From an uncultured Bacteroidota bacterium (lineage in GTDB: Bacteria > Bacteroidota > Bacteroidia > Bacteroidales > P3), in contig CADCEC010000002.1 in NCBI GenBank assembly GCA_902800395.1, positions 1 to 64,000 on the forward strand: DNA of 64,000 nucleotides. The letters are read 5' to 3'. The notes under the pieces are model-generated. The model was not told the origin of the DNA and ran no database searches. It worked only from the letters and a program-made list of their open reading frames with translations. Positions 41,354 through 50,120 of this stretch are shown piece by piece (position 1 is the stretch's first letter; every line of letters begins with the position of its first letter). A program made the position numbers and the translations under genes.

Positions 41354-43150
41354 CTACATTAACTCATCAAGTTCGAGCCAGCGGAGCTCTTTCTCGTCTA
41401 GGAGATTCATTACTTCTCCAATGCGGGTGCTGGCCTTGGTTATCTCGGCAGGGTCGGAGAGAGTGCCGCTGCTAAGTTTCGCCTCAAGCTCGGCCTTTTC
41501 ATTGGTAAGGGTTTCTATCTCTGCCGTCAAGGCTTCGTATTCTTTCTGCTCCTTGTAAGTCGCCTTGCGCTTCTCGCTCTTGCTGCGCTCGTACTTGGGT
41601 TTCTCCTGCCGTTGCTGCTGGGAGGCTTCGCGTTGTTGTTGGGCTTTTTGCATACGGTAGATTGTGTAGTTGGAGTGGTAGTCGCGGATTTTGCCGTTGC
41701 CCTCGAAGACAAGGAGGTGATCGACGATATGGTCCATGAAGGAGCGGTCGTGACTGACGATGATGAGGCAACCCTTGTAGGTCTGGAGGAACTGCTCGAG
41801 AATTTGCAGGGTATAGATGTCGAGGTCGTTGGTGGGCTCGTCGAGGATGAGGAAGTTGGGATTGGCCATGAGCACCTGCAGCAGGTAGAGCCGTCGCTTC
41901 TCGCCACCACTAAGGTTGCCGAAGTAGTTGTATTGCGTGGTATTGTCGAATCCGAAGTAGGTGAGGAACTGGTGTGCCGACATGCTCTTGCCGTTGTCGA
42001 GTTCAATCTCTTCGGCAATGTCTTTGACGAGGTCGATGACGCGGCGGTCGGCTGGTGCCGTCATGCCGGCTTGTGTGTAATAGCCAAACTGAATGGTTTG
42101 ACCCACCACGACGCGACCACTGGTGGGCTTGAGTTTCTCGGTGATGATATTGAGGAATGTGCTTTTTCCTACACCATTAGGTCCCAAAATGCCTATTTTC
42201 TCGCCGCGTTTGAAGACGTAAGAATAGTCGTCAATGAGGTTGTGGTAGCATATATTGTATAGTTCCAGTATCTTGCCTCCGATACGTTCCGTTTTGACGG
42301 TGAGCTGGGGGCGGGAGTTGTCGAAGCGGGTATGAGCTTTGGCTTCGAGCTCGTAGAAGGCGTCAATGCGAGCCTGTGCTTTGGTGCCACGGGCCTGCGG
42401 CATGCGACGCATCCACTCAAGTTCAGTGCGGTAGAGGCTCCGAGCTTTCTCCACCTCGGCGCGCTCGTTGGCCTCGCGCTCGGCCTTCTTCTCGAGGTAG
42501 TAGTCATAGCGCCCTTTATAATGATAGAGCCGCGAGTTGTCGAGCTCGTAGATGTTGTCGCAGACATTGTCGAGGAAGTAGCGGTCGTGTGTCACCATGA
42601 GAATGGCTAGCCGCTGGCGCGAAAGAAACTCTTCGAGCCATTCTATCATGTCGATGTCCAGGTGGTTGGTGGGCTCGTCGAGGATGAGTAGGTTGCAATC
42701 GTCCATGAGCAGACGGCAGAGTGCCACTTTCTTCTGTTCGCCACCGCTGAGGGTCTCCATCTGACGGTTGAGGAGGGTGTCCACTTTCATGCGACTGAGA
42801 ATCTCCTCCATGCGCTGCGCGAAAGTCCACTCATCCTCGGTCTCAGGGCGTTGCACATTGTATACGAAGTCCCGAACCAGCTGCTTGGGATAAGCTTCGG
42901 GACTTTGAGGAAGATAGGCAAGTTTCAGATCGCCGCGGAAAGTTATCTTGCCACTGTCCTGCAGCGTATTGTATCCCCGCTGTCCTGCAGCAGTCATGAT
43001 GATGTTGAGCAACGTCGACTTACCGTAACCATTGCGGGCTATCAGTGCCGACTTCTGCCCTGCGTTGATGCCGAAGGAGATGTCTTCGAACAGCAGTTTG
43101 TCGCCGAAGCTCTTGGTGAGGTTCTCTACGGTGAGTAGCGCGTCAGCCAT
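41354..43150 (-). CDS. ABC-F family ATPase (Uup-like)
   Basis: A 598-aa protein with two ABC cassettes and no membrane domain. Cassette 1 has Walker A ARNGYGKST (the usual first glycine is alanine), signature LSGGEQKKV and Walker B LLILDEPTNHLD. Cassette 2 has GPNGVGKST, LSGGEKRRLYLLQ and FLILDEPTNDLD. A charged C-terminal coiled coil of ~80 residues (TAEIETLTNEKAELEAKLSS) matches Uup. ABC-F proteins act on ribosomes or branched DNA rather than in transport. It overlaps the upstream phosphatase gene by one base (TAATG). Confidence 0.92.
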   Translation of the reverse strand: MADALLTVENLTKSFGDKLLFEDISFGINAGQKSALIARNGYGKSTLLNIIMTAAGQRGYNTLQDSGKITFRGDLKLAYLPQSPEAYPKQLVRDFVYNVQRPETEDEWTFAQRMEEILSRMKVDTLLNRQMETLSGGEQKKVALCRLLMDDCNLLILDEPTNHLDIDMIEWLEEFLSRQRLAILMVTHDRYFLDNVCDNIYELDNSRLYHYKGRYDYYLEKKAEREANERAEVEKARSLYRTELEWMRRMPQARGTKAQARIDAFYELEAKAHTRFDNSRPQLTVKTERIGGKILELYNICYHNLIDDYSYVFKRGEKIGILGPNGVGKSTFLNIITEKLKPTSGRVVVGQTIQFGYYTQAGMTAPADRRVIDLVKDIAEEIELDNGKSMSAHQFLTYFGFDNTTQYNYFGNLSGGEKRRLYLLQVLMANPNFLILDEPTNDLDIYTLQILEQFLQTYKGCLIIVSHDRSFMDHIVDHLLVFEGNGKIRDYHSNYTIYRMQKAQQQREASQQQRQEKPKYERSKSEKRKATYKEQKEYEALTAEIETLTNEKAELEAKLSSGTLSDPAEITKASTRIGEVMNLLDEKELRWLELDELM

Positions 43151-43869
43151 TAGCGTTTCCCAGTAAGCTTATTGTATTCTTCTCGTGCCGCTTCCATGAG
43201 TTTCTGGAAACGGGCGTCAGCATGCATGCGGGCTACGGCGACACTGGCACAGAGGCGGCCTGCATCGACATCGCTCTGCCAGTGGTAGCCTGCAATGACG
43301 CGGCTCTCTCCGTAGCGATATCCCACAGCCATGATGGCATCGGCATGCTCGGGAGCTAGTTCGGTGAACACTAAGGCACCACTCCATCCGCGGATGGTGT
43401 GACCAGAAGGGTAGGAGCCATTATGACGCAAATCCTCCTCGTCGCCAGGGACAATGGTGGGTTCGCTGAAGAAGACATAAGGGCGGGTGCGCATATAGTG
43501 CGCCTTGGGTAATGTGCCCACCTCATCGACAGTGACGATGGCAGTGCTAATCATCTCATAGATGGCAGGCGTGGTCTCCATGCTGATGGTCAAGCCCAAC
43601 GGTTCGCTGAATATCCGGCAGATATTGTCTATAGTCCATTCGGCGTCGGCTACGGCGATGGCGCAGCGCACGCTGTCCTTGCGCTGCTCGAGCCCCCAGT
43701 GGTACTGCGCCTTATCGTAGGCAAAAGCCGCCGACGTAGTGTCGGGCGGTGCTGGCAGGAAGTTCACGGCATTGGGCATCTCCTCTTTGGTAATCAGCGG
43801 CTCTTGCCCAGCGGCACAGAGGGGGAGGAAGAATGCAAGAAAAAGTGCATAACGTAAAATCTGTTTCAT
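43150..43869 (-). CDS. PAP2-type acid phosphatase (class A)
   Basis: A 239-aa exported phosphatase (signal KQILRYALFLAFFLPLCAAG). It carries the class A nonspecific acid phosphatase/PAP2 signature: GSYPSGHT (motif 2) and S-R-V-I-A-G-Y-H-W-Q-S-D (motif 3). It removes phosphate from organic monoesters in the periplasm. It is the first gene of a two-gene minus-strand unit with the ABC-F gene. A TAACTATTAACTATTAG repeat tract lies upstream (43874-43912). Confidence 0.9.
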   Translation of the reverse strand: MKQILRYALFLAFFLPLCAAGQEPLITKEEMPNAVNFLPAPPDTTSAAFAYDKAQYHWGLEQRKDSVRCAIAVADAEWTIDNICRIFSEPLGLTISMETTPAIYEMISTAIVTVDEVGTLPKAHYMRTRPYVFFSEPTIVPGDEEDLRHNGSYPSGHTIRGWSGALVFTELAPEHADAIMAVGYRYGESRVIAGYHWQSDVDAGRLCASVAVARMHADARFQKLMEAAREEYNKLTGKR

Positions 43870-43873
43870 ATCT

Positions 43874-43912
43874 GTAACTATTAACTATTAGTTATTATCT
43901 GTTAACTATAGA
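43874..43912. repeat. TAACTATTA repeat tract
   Basis: Imperfect AACTATTA units between divergent genes. Confidence 0.6.
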
Positions 43913-43978
43913 TTGTCTTTTTTATTGTACGCGATACAATATTCTATACGTTTTGGAGTTATAGAAAAAAATGAGACA

Positions 43979-44857
43979 ATGATTAAGAAAGACACTCGCT
44001 CAGGCAAGGATAAAGAACAAGGTAAAAAAAGTTATCCTAATAATACTAGTAGGACTAGTTCAACTAGAACAACTAGAACTACTCGTCCCGCTGGCAAAAA
44101 AACAGCTGGCCCCCAAAAACCGAAGGAACCTCATCCCGAGGGGGCTATGCGCCTTAACAAGTATATCGCCCACGCGGGTATCTGCTCGCGGCGCGAGGCT
44201 GACGAACTCATTGCTGCCGGCAGCGTGAAAGTCAATGGCAAGGTGGTCACTGAGATGGGCTATCAGGTGATGCCCGGCGACGAGGTCTCCTACGGTGGCG
44301 AGAAGCTCCGTTCGGAGCGCTTGCGCTACTTCCTCCTCAACAAGCCGAAAGGCTTCATTACCACCACCGACGACCCGCAGGAGCGCCGCACGGTGATGAT
44401 GCTCATGGACGGCTGCTGCGCCGAGCGCATCTATCCTGTGGGCCGACTCGACCGTGCCACCACAGGTTTGCTGCTCTTCACTAACGACGGCGAGCTGGCC
44501 AAAAAGTTGACGCACCCCTCCACGCAGGTGTACAAGATTTACCAGGTGGAGCTCAACAAGCCCGTTACCAAGGAGGACATGAAGAAACTTCTCGAAGGCA
44601 TCGAGCTGGAGGATGGCCCCATGCATGTGGATGATATCCAGTATGCTGCCGTCGGCAAGACCATCGACAAGCGCATCGTGGGCGTCGAGCTGCACAGCGG
44701 TCGTAACCGCATCGTGCGCCGCCTCTTTGAAGCCCTTGGCTATGAGGTACACAAGCTCGACCGCACCACCTTCGCCGGCCTCACCAAGAAAGACCTTCCC
44801 CGCGGCCGCTGGCGTGAGCTGACGGAGAAAGAGGTGGGCTTCCTCAAGATGATATAA
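43979..44857 (+). CDS. RsuA/RluB-family pseudouridine synthase
   Basis: A 292-aa enzyme that isomerises specific uridines in rRNA. It has an N-terminal S4 domain (MRLNKYIAHAGICSRREADE) and the catalytic motif PVGRLDRATTGLLLFT with the essential aspartate; LNKPKGF and R-N-R-I-V-R-R-L-F are also present. ATG 43979 is chosen; an earlier in-frame ATG (43913) would add sequence atypical of the family. The N-terminal basic linker (TSRTSSTRTTRTTR) is encoded by an ACTAGT/ACTAGAAC repeat tract (44042-44083). Confidence 0.9.
   Translation: MIKKDTRSGKDKEQGKKSYPNNTSRTSSTRTTRTTRPAGKKTAGPQKPKEPHPEGAMRLNKYIAHAGICSRREADELIAAGSVKVNGKVVTEMGYQVMPGDEVSYGGEKLRSERLRYFLLNKPKGFITTTDDPQERRTVMMLMDGCCAERIYPVGRLDRATTGLLLFTNDGELAKKLTHPSTQVYKIYQVELNKPVTKEDMKKLLEGIELEDGPMHVDDIQYAAVGKTIDKRIVGVELHSGRNRIVRRLFEALGYEVHKLDRTTFAGLTKKDLPRGRWRELTEKEVGFLKMI
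44042..44083 (+). repeat. In-frame ACTAGA/ACTAGT repeat in the pseudouridine synthase gene
   Basis: About five units encode a Thr/Ser/Arg-rich linker. Confidence 0.75.
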
Positions 44858-44867
44858 TTGGGGGAAT

Positions 44868-45386
44868 ATGAAAAGGACTGTATTGTTATCCATGACGGCG
44901 ATTGTTCTGGTTGCTGTCGGGTGTAGCAGTTTAAGGTCAGGACATTTAGAGTTGCCCAAGCGTGCAGTGGGGCACATTGAGGCTTGTGGACAAAAAGATA
45001 ATGTATTGTCAATTGTTTATGGAAAGTGCGACCATGAATGGTTATACCCTTACATCTTTAATTTGCCAGAGAAATGCTGGACGGTTGTGACTTTTGATAG
45101 TGTGAAAATGGTCTATGATACCAAAGGAGAATGCTTGTATTCGTATGTTCTTAGATGGACAGATGACCTTGACACAAAGTATTTTTCTGACATTCCTAAT
45201 GCCGATAAGATGATGAGGCATCTTTATGCAAAAAGCAAAGATATCCAGGTGGTTGGCGTTATAAGAGATACTGATGGGTGGATTATAGCTGCATACGAAA
45301 CCCACGCGTCGTCACATTATGGTTATCCGCGATACTATTATTTTCGCCCCGACGGCAGTTATCGCGGATGTAAGATAATTGCATAA
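44868..45386 (+). CDS. Predicted lipoprotein, unknown
   Basis: A 172-aa protein with lipoprotein signal MKRTVLLSMTAIVLVAVGCS (Cys 19). The mature part has several Trp/Tyr/Cys residues, ends in YYYFRPDGSYRGC, and matches no family I know. Its codons are clearly more AT-rich than those of its neighbours, hinting at recent acquisition. GGGGGAAT sits just before the start, and its stop overlaps the next ATG (TAATG). Confidence 0.65.
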   Translation: MKRTVLLSMTAIVLVAVGCSSLRSGHLELPKRAVGHIEACGQKDNVLSIVYGKCDHEWLYPYIFNLPEKCWTVVTFDSVKMVYDTKGECLYSYVLRWTDDLDTKYFSDIPNADKMMRHLYAKSKDIQVVGVIRDTDGWIIAAYETHASSHYGYPRYYYFRPDGSYRGCKIIA

Positions 45387-45661
45387 TGGCACATTGTTTT
45401 ACTGCCACCATCTTTCAGAACGGCAACATGGATGCCGCCTATATTGTGGTGCCCGTCGACATCCGCAAGGAATATGGCAAAGGCCGGATAAAAGTGAAGG
45501 CTACCTTCGACGGCGAGCCCTACAGCGGCAGCGTAGTTAATATGGGCGTGAAGGATGCCGACGGAAATGTCTGCTACATTATAGGTATCACCAAAGCCCT
45601 CCGCCAGAAGATTGGCAAGACCTTCGGCGATAGCGTGGAGGTGGAGATTACTCCCCGATAA
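45386..45661 (+). CDS. DUF1905 domain protein
   Basis: A 91-aa beta-barrel-like DUF1905 protein, with A-A-Y-I-V-V-P-V-D, G-K-G-R-I-K-V-K-A-T-F-D-G-E-P-Y-S-G and G-I-T-K-A-L-R-Q-K-I-G-K. No reaction is known. Its start overlaps the upstream lipoprotein stop by one base, and its 3' end overlaps the convergent RsmI-like gene by 14 bp. Confidence 0.85.
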   Translation: MAHCFTATIFQNGNMDAAYIVVPVDIRKEYGKGRIKVKATFDGEPYSGSVVNMGVKDADGNVCYIIGITKALRQKIGKTFGDSVEVEITPR

Positions 45662-46361
45662 GGAATACAGTATTTCTTTTGTGTAAATCAATCTTTTCCC
45701 GTTCCTTTTTCCATTTGGCGACGGTGAGTGAGCGGATGTACTGTGTTGGCAGCGTGAGGTCGCAGGCCACACAGACCATTGTCTGAGGATTGAGTGTCGA
45801 TGCTAACGATTCCAACATCTGGTTGTTGCGGTAGGGGGCTTCGATGAAGATTTGTGTTTGGTGCTCGCGGTGCACACGCTCTTCGAGATGACGGATGGCG
45901 GCGGCGCGTTTGCCCTTGTCGACAGGCAGATAGCCCACGAAAGCGAACGACTGGCCGTTGAAGCCCGAGGCCATCAGCGCCAGCATCAGCGACGAAGGCC
46001 CCACCAGCGGCACCACCTCGATGCCGCGACGTTGCGCCACCTTGGTGATCATTGCTCCCGGATCGGCTACGCAGGGCAGGCCAGCCTCGCTCAACAGGCC
46101 GATGTTCTCGCCACGCTCTACGGCATCCAAGTAGCCGCCAATGGCCTCGTGGGTGGTATGCTCGTTAAGCTCCAGAAAGACAGTGTCGTCGATAGGGTGG
46201 GGGTATCCAGCCTTTTTGAGGAAACGCCGTGCCGTACGCAGTTCCTCGACGATAAAGGTATGACACGTGGCCAGCCACTCGAGATTGTGTGCCGGCAGCG
46301 AGAAATCCATCTCTTCCGCCCCAATGGGCACGGGGAACAGTATCAGCTTTCCTTTTTCCAT
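45648..46361 (-). CDS. RsmI-like SAM-dependent methyltransferase (tetrapyrrole methylase fold)
   Basis: A 237-aa protein of the RsmI family. It shows the TP-methylase pattern S-E-A-G-L-P-C-V-A-D-P-G and PLVGPSSLMLALMASGFNGQ, then F-V-G-Y-L-P. RsmI 2'-O-methylates C1402 of 16S rRNA. This is the short Bacteroidota variant, for which the same target is assumed rather than shown. It lies just downstream of the minus-strand 46373-47470 gene (11-bp gap). Confidence 0.85.
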   Translation of the reverse strand: MEKGKLILFPVPIGAEEMDFSLPAHNLEWLATCHTFIVEELRTARRFLKKAGYPHPIDDTVFLELNEHTTHEAIGGYLDAVERGENIGLLSEAGLPCVADPGAMITKVAQRRGIEVVPLVGPSSLMLALMASGFNGQSFAFVGYLPVDKGKRAAAIRHLEERVHREHQTQIFIEAPYRNNQMLESLASTLNPQTMVCVACDLTLPTQYIRSLTVAKWKKEREKIDLHKRNTVFLIGE

Positions 46362-46372
46362 AGTATTCTTTT

Positions 46373-47470
46373 TCAGTGTCGCAGTCGGTCGACACCCACC
46401 AGCTCACCTTGGTCGTTGAAGGTGTAGAAGGCTTCGGTTCCGAATTCATAATCTTTCCGCATGACGGCGCCTATCAGCCACTTGCCTTCGATGCGCTCCA
46501 CCCAGAACACATTCAGCTGCCCTTCGTCGTCGTGCCGCTGCAAGTCCAGCTGCATGATGTTCATCATGGTCTCCAGGGCGGGCATCATCGATGAGAAGTA
46601 TTCCTCCATGTCTATTCCCTTGTCCCATGTTTCGGCCATCGATGCCACGAAGTTGCCCGTGCTGTCGAAATAGGCTCGGGGACCGTTGAGTATGTCATAG
46701 CAAAACAGTCCGTCTTCTCTGCGTTGCAGATTTTTTGTCATCCGTTGGTCGCAGAAGGTTTTGGCGGCTTCGGGAAGTTCCTCTTCGTCGATGTAATTAA
46801 AGGGAGCGTATACCCCTGAATAGAAGCGGCTTTTCTTCCGTAGCCCACGAGGCTCTTTGCTACGTCCCGGAACCATATAGATGGTGGGGCCGTTGACATC
46901 GAACCACTTCAACTTCCGTGCCGTGAGGTCGAAGTCAGCCTGCCAAAAACCGTCACCTCCGTCGCATACAGCCAGTAGTTGGCACAGGTATTTCGGTTCA
47001 CGATGGAAATCATAGAAGGTGACGTACAGGCATTGATGTTCTTCAGAATCAGTGTAGAAAAGATATTGCCGCCCATGATCGTAGAAGCGCGGCGGGGTGA
47101 AGCAGCGGTGTACCTCCTGGGCGGAGTCTACATAGGCGTTGAGGATGTCAACCATCTGTTGCTCAGCCTCTCGAAGCTCATTTAGTGTGATTCCTCTCAG
47201 TGCGTTCTTCCTCTTGTCTTTCAGAATCCAACTCAGTATCATCTTTGACCAGATGTCGTCCTTGGGTTCCATCAGGTAGCCTATCAGCGCATCACCGTTG
47301 CGGATGGCGTAGTAGGCGATGCTGTCTTCCGGCTGGGTACATTCGTCGACGGTCGACAGGCTGGTCATCGGCTTCGGCTGCAGACGTTCGGGTTCCTCGG
47401 ACGACTGTGCTTTCGGTAGGAAAGGCATGAGCATCAGCGTGATGAAAGCAAGAATGACCCGTTTCTTCAT
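46373..47470 (-). CDS. Exported protein of unknown function
   Basis: A 365-aa protein with signal peptide KKRVILAFITLMLMPFLPKAQ and an acidic, aromatic-rich mature region with no recognised domain. It ends with a sequence YTFNDQGELVGVDRLRH, like a small beta-repeat. The start at 47470 gives a proper signal sequence. The -7 box on the same strand is only 13 bp away, implying a very short leader. It is probably co-transcribed with the RsmI-like gene. Confidence 0.7.
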   Translation of the reverse strand: MKKRVILAFITLMLMPFLPKAQSSEEPERLQPKPMTSLSTVDECTQPEDSIAYYAIRNGDALIGYLMEPKDDIWSKMILSWILKDKRKNALRGITLNELREAEQQMVDILNAYVDSAQEVHRCFTPPRFYDHGRQYLFYTDSEEHQCLYVTFYDFHREPKYLCQLLAVCDGGDGFWQADFDLTARKLKWFDVNGPTIYMVPGRSKEPRGLRKKSRFYSGVYAPFNYIDEEELPEAAKTFCDQRMTKNLQRREDGLFCYDILNGPRAYFDSTGNFVASMAETWDKGIDMEEYFSSMMPALETMMNIMQLDLQRHDDEGQLNVFWVERIEGKWLIGAVMRKDYEFGTEAFYTFNDQGELVGVDRLRH

Positions 47471-47483
47471 TTTTATTTTTTTG

Positions 47484-47491
47484 CAAAAATA
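47484..47491 (-). promoter_or_regulatory. -7 promoter box upstream of the unknown exported protein
   Basis: Minus-strand TATTTTTG, 13 bp before the ATG. Confidence 0.4.
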
Positions 47492-47564
47492 CATATTTTT
47501 ATTGGCATATGCAATATTATGGCTCGTTTTTTGTTCTAATAAAGATTATAAAACAATGTTTGTT

Positions 47565-48692
47565 ATGAAGAAAATAATCTGCCTCTCAATTGCTGTCCTC
47601 TCGTTGTCAATGCTGTCGTGCAATGCACAGTCAGAGAAGCCACAACAAATTCAGACACTTGCTCGTTTGGATGCTCCGTCACTCTCACTTACCGATTTTA
47701 CCGATGTGGCTGCAGCCTCTATCGACGGTGTGGTACATATCAAGACCGAGATGACGCAGCTCACTCCGACATATATGTCTTTCTTCGGTTTTATTGTGCA
47801 GCAAGGCGTTCAGCGTCAGGTGTATAATGCCTATGGTTCGGGTGTCATTATCACCTCCGACGGCTATATCCTCACCAACAACCATGTGGTGCAGGATGCT
47901 GAACGTATCTTTGTGACCTTCAACGACCGTCGCGAGTTGCCCGCCCGTCTTGTCGGTAACGACCCTGCCACCGATTTAGCGGTAATAAAAGTAGAGGCTG
48001 AAAATTTGACTTATATTCCCTTCGGCGATAGTGACAAGGTGCGTGTTGGAGAGCCGGTATTGGCCATTGGAAATCCGTTTAACCTTACTTCGACGGTAAC
48101 CTCGGGCATCATTAGTGCGAAGGCACGCAATATGCACATTATCGATAATCCACGATCAAATGAAACGCCGTTAGAGTCTTTCTTGCAGACGGATGCAGCG
48201 GTTAATTCAGGTAATAGTGGAGGCGCTTTGGTGAATGCCCACGCTGAGCTTATCGGAATTGTTACGGCTATAGCATCAGGCAATAGCGGAAACTATATTG
48301 GCTACTCGTTCGCTATCCCGTCGAATATTGCTGTCAAAGTGGCCTCTGACCTGACGCGCTACGGCTATGTACAACGCGGCTATCTTGGGGTGCAAGTTAC
48401 TGAAGTTGATGCTAATGTGGCTCGTCAGACGGGTGCTCGCGACACAAAGGGACTCTATGTCGCCAGTGTGGTGCGCAACTGTGCAGCCGATCGTGCCGGC
48501 ATCCAGCAGGGAGATATTATTTTGCGTGTGGCAGGCAAGGAGGTGAACACTTTTGCCGAGATGATGGAGGAACTCGGAATCTTCTCTCCCGGCGACGAGG
48601 TGGCGGTGGATTATGTACGTGGTGGCAAGGCGTATACTGTGAAACTTAAATTGCTTAATTCTAATGGTGATACATCCATTATTAGGAAGTGA
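47565..48692 (+). CDS. HtrA/DegP-like periplasmic serine protease
   Basis: About 375 residues. A lipoprotein-like signal KKIICLSIAVLSLSMLSC is followed by a trypsin-like protease domain with the catalytic triad H (NNHVVQ), D (ATDLAVIKV) and S (NSGNSGGALVN), then one PDZ domain (RGYLGVQVTEV, G-I-Q-Q-G-D-I-I-L). It degrades or refolds damaged envelope proteins. Start 47565 is preferred; ATG 47556 is an alternative. Its stop overlaps the GTG of the MATE gene (GTGA). Confidence 0.92.
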   Translation: MKKIICLSIAVLSLSMLSCNAQSEKPQQIQTLARLDAPSLSLTDFTDVAAASIDGVVHIKTEMTQLTPTYMSFFGFIVQQGVQRQVYNAYGSGVIITSDGYILTNNHVVQDAERIFVTFNDRRELPARLVGNDPATDLAVIKVEAENLTYIPFGDSDKVRVGEPVLAIGNPFNLTSTVTSGIISAKARNMHIIDNPRSNETPLESFLQTDAAVNSGNSGGALVNAHAELIGIVTAIASGNSGNYIGYSFAIPSNIAVKVASDLTRYGYVQRGYLGVQVTEVDANVARQTGARDTKGLYVASVVRNCAADRAGIQQGDIILRVAGKEVNTFAEMMEELGIFSPGDEVAVDYVRGGKAYTVKLKLLNSNGDTSIIRK

Positions 48693-50059
48693 CACTTGAA
48701 GATAAATACAACGAGATGACGACCAAGCCCGTGAAGGTTCTGGTCTGCAAGATGGCGGTGCCGACCATTATCGCGATGGTCACCACCGCCCTCTATAATG
48801 TCGTTGATGCCGCTTTCATTGGTCATCTCAATACCCAAGGTACCGAGGGTACTGCCGGCGTCGGTATCTCGTTTGCCTATATGACCTTTATTCAGGCGTT
48901 GGGGTTCTTTTTTGGTCACGGTAGCGGCAACCACATTTCCAGGGCGTTAGGTGCCAAAGATGTGTCGTCGGCCTCTGTGATGGCCACGGTAGGATTCGTC
49001 ACCCCCTTCCTGTTGGGAACAATGGCGGCGCTCTGTTTCTTGCCGAATCTCAGTTGGCTGAGCCGTCTTCTTGGTGCTCCCGAGAGTGTGGTGACCCAAA
49101 CTAATGATTACCTGCGCTATATCGTTCTTGCTACGCCTTTTATGATGTCGGCGCTGACTCTCAATAATCAGCTTCGTCTGCAGGGCAACGCCCATTTCGG
49201 CATGGTGGGCATCGTCAGTGGTGCTATCTTGAATATAGCCCTCGACCCTCTATTTATCTTCACGTTTGATATGGGTGTGAGCGGTGCCTCTCTGGCCACT
49301 GCCATCAGTCAGGTCTTTGCATGGGGTCTGCTTTTATATGGAACTTTTAAGCCTGAGAGCGTGCATATCAGGCTACGTGACTTCAAGCCCAGCTGGAAAG
49401 TCTATTATGAGATTTTCCGAGGAGGATTGCCTTCCTTTTTCCGACAGGTGTTCAACTGCGCTGCTGCCATCAGTCTCAACTATTGTGCCTGCCGGTATGC
49501 CGCTCCCGGTCAGGATGCCTCCGCTGTTGCTGCTTTTGCGGTGGTGACACGCATCATGATGTTCGCCTTCAGTGTGGTACTGGGGTTCTCTCAGGGCTTC
49601 CAGCCCGTGTGTGGCTACAACTATGGTGCCAAACTCTACGGGCGTGTGCGTGCCTCGTGGCTTTTCGCCTCCTGCGTGGGTACCGCCTTCTTGCTTGTTA
49701 TCTCCTTAGTGGGCATACTCTTTGCACCCCAGATTGTTGCACTTTTTCGTTCGGAGGACCCAGCCCTTATCGAGATTGGTGCTGAGACCCTCCGTTGGCA
49801 GTGCGCCGCCTTCCCACTGGTGGCCCTCTTCACCACTACCGGTATGCTCTTCCAGAACATCCGTATGACGGGACCTGCGACGCTTCTAAGTATCTGTCGC
49901 AACGGTCTTTTCTTCCTCCCTGCGCTCCTTATGCTTCCCCTCTGGCTTGGTCTGCAGGGCGTCCAGATGGCTCAGGCCGTCGCCGACGTGCTGACCTTCC
50001 TCCTCTGCATCCCCTATGCTGTCTGGATTAACCGAAAGTTGAAAAATGATATGCAATAA
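48689..50059 (+). CDS. MATE-family multidrug/cation antiporter
   Basis: A 456-aa transporter with about 12 membrane segments and MATE motifs: M-A-V-P-T-I-I-A-M at the N-terminus, H-G-S-G-N-H-I-S-R-A-L-G, and GFSQGFQPVCGYNYGAK. It probably exports drugs or metabolites using Na+ or H+. Start GTG 48689 overlaps the protease stop; ATG 48716 is a later alternative. Confidence 0.92.
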   Translation: MTLEDKYNEMTTKPVKVLVCKMAVPTIIAMVTTALYNVVDAAFIGHLNTQGTEGTAGVGISFAYMTFIQALGFFFGHGSGNHISRALGAKDVSSASVMATVGFVTPFLLGTMAALCFLPNLSWLSRLLGAPESVVTQTNDYLRYIVLATPFMMSALTLNNQLRLQGNAHFGMVGIVSGAILNIALDPLFIFTFDMGVSGASLATAISQVFAWGLLLYGTFKPESVHIRLRDFKPSWKVYYEIFRGGLPSFFRQVFNCAAAISLNYCACRYAAPGQDASAVAAFAVVTRIMMFAFSVVLGFSQGFQPVCGYNYGAKLYGRVRASWLFASCVGTAFLLVISLVGILFAPQIVALFRSEDPALIEIGAETLRWQCAAFPLVALFTTTGMLFQNIRMTGPATLLSICRNGLFFLPALLMLPLWLGLQGVQMAQAVADVLTFLLCIPYAVWINRKLKNDMQ

Positions 50060-50063
50060 CAAG

Positions 50064-50093
50064 TTTGTTTTTTGGACTTTTTTTGTATCTTTG
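50064..50093 (+). promoter_or_regulatory. Promoter of sufB
   Basis: TTTG (50064-50067), 18 bp, TATCTTTG (50086-50093); 27 bp before ATG 50121. Confidence 0.6.
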
Positions 50094-50120
50094 CACTTTT
50101 AAATAAGGATATTTTTTGTC

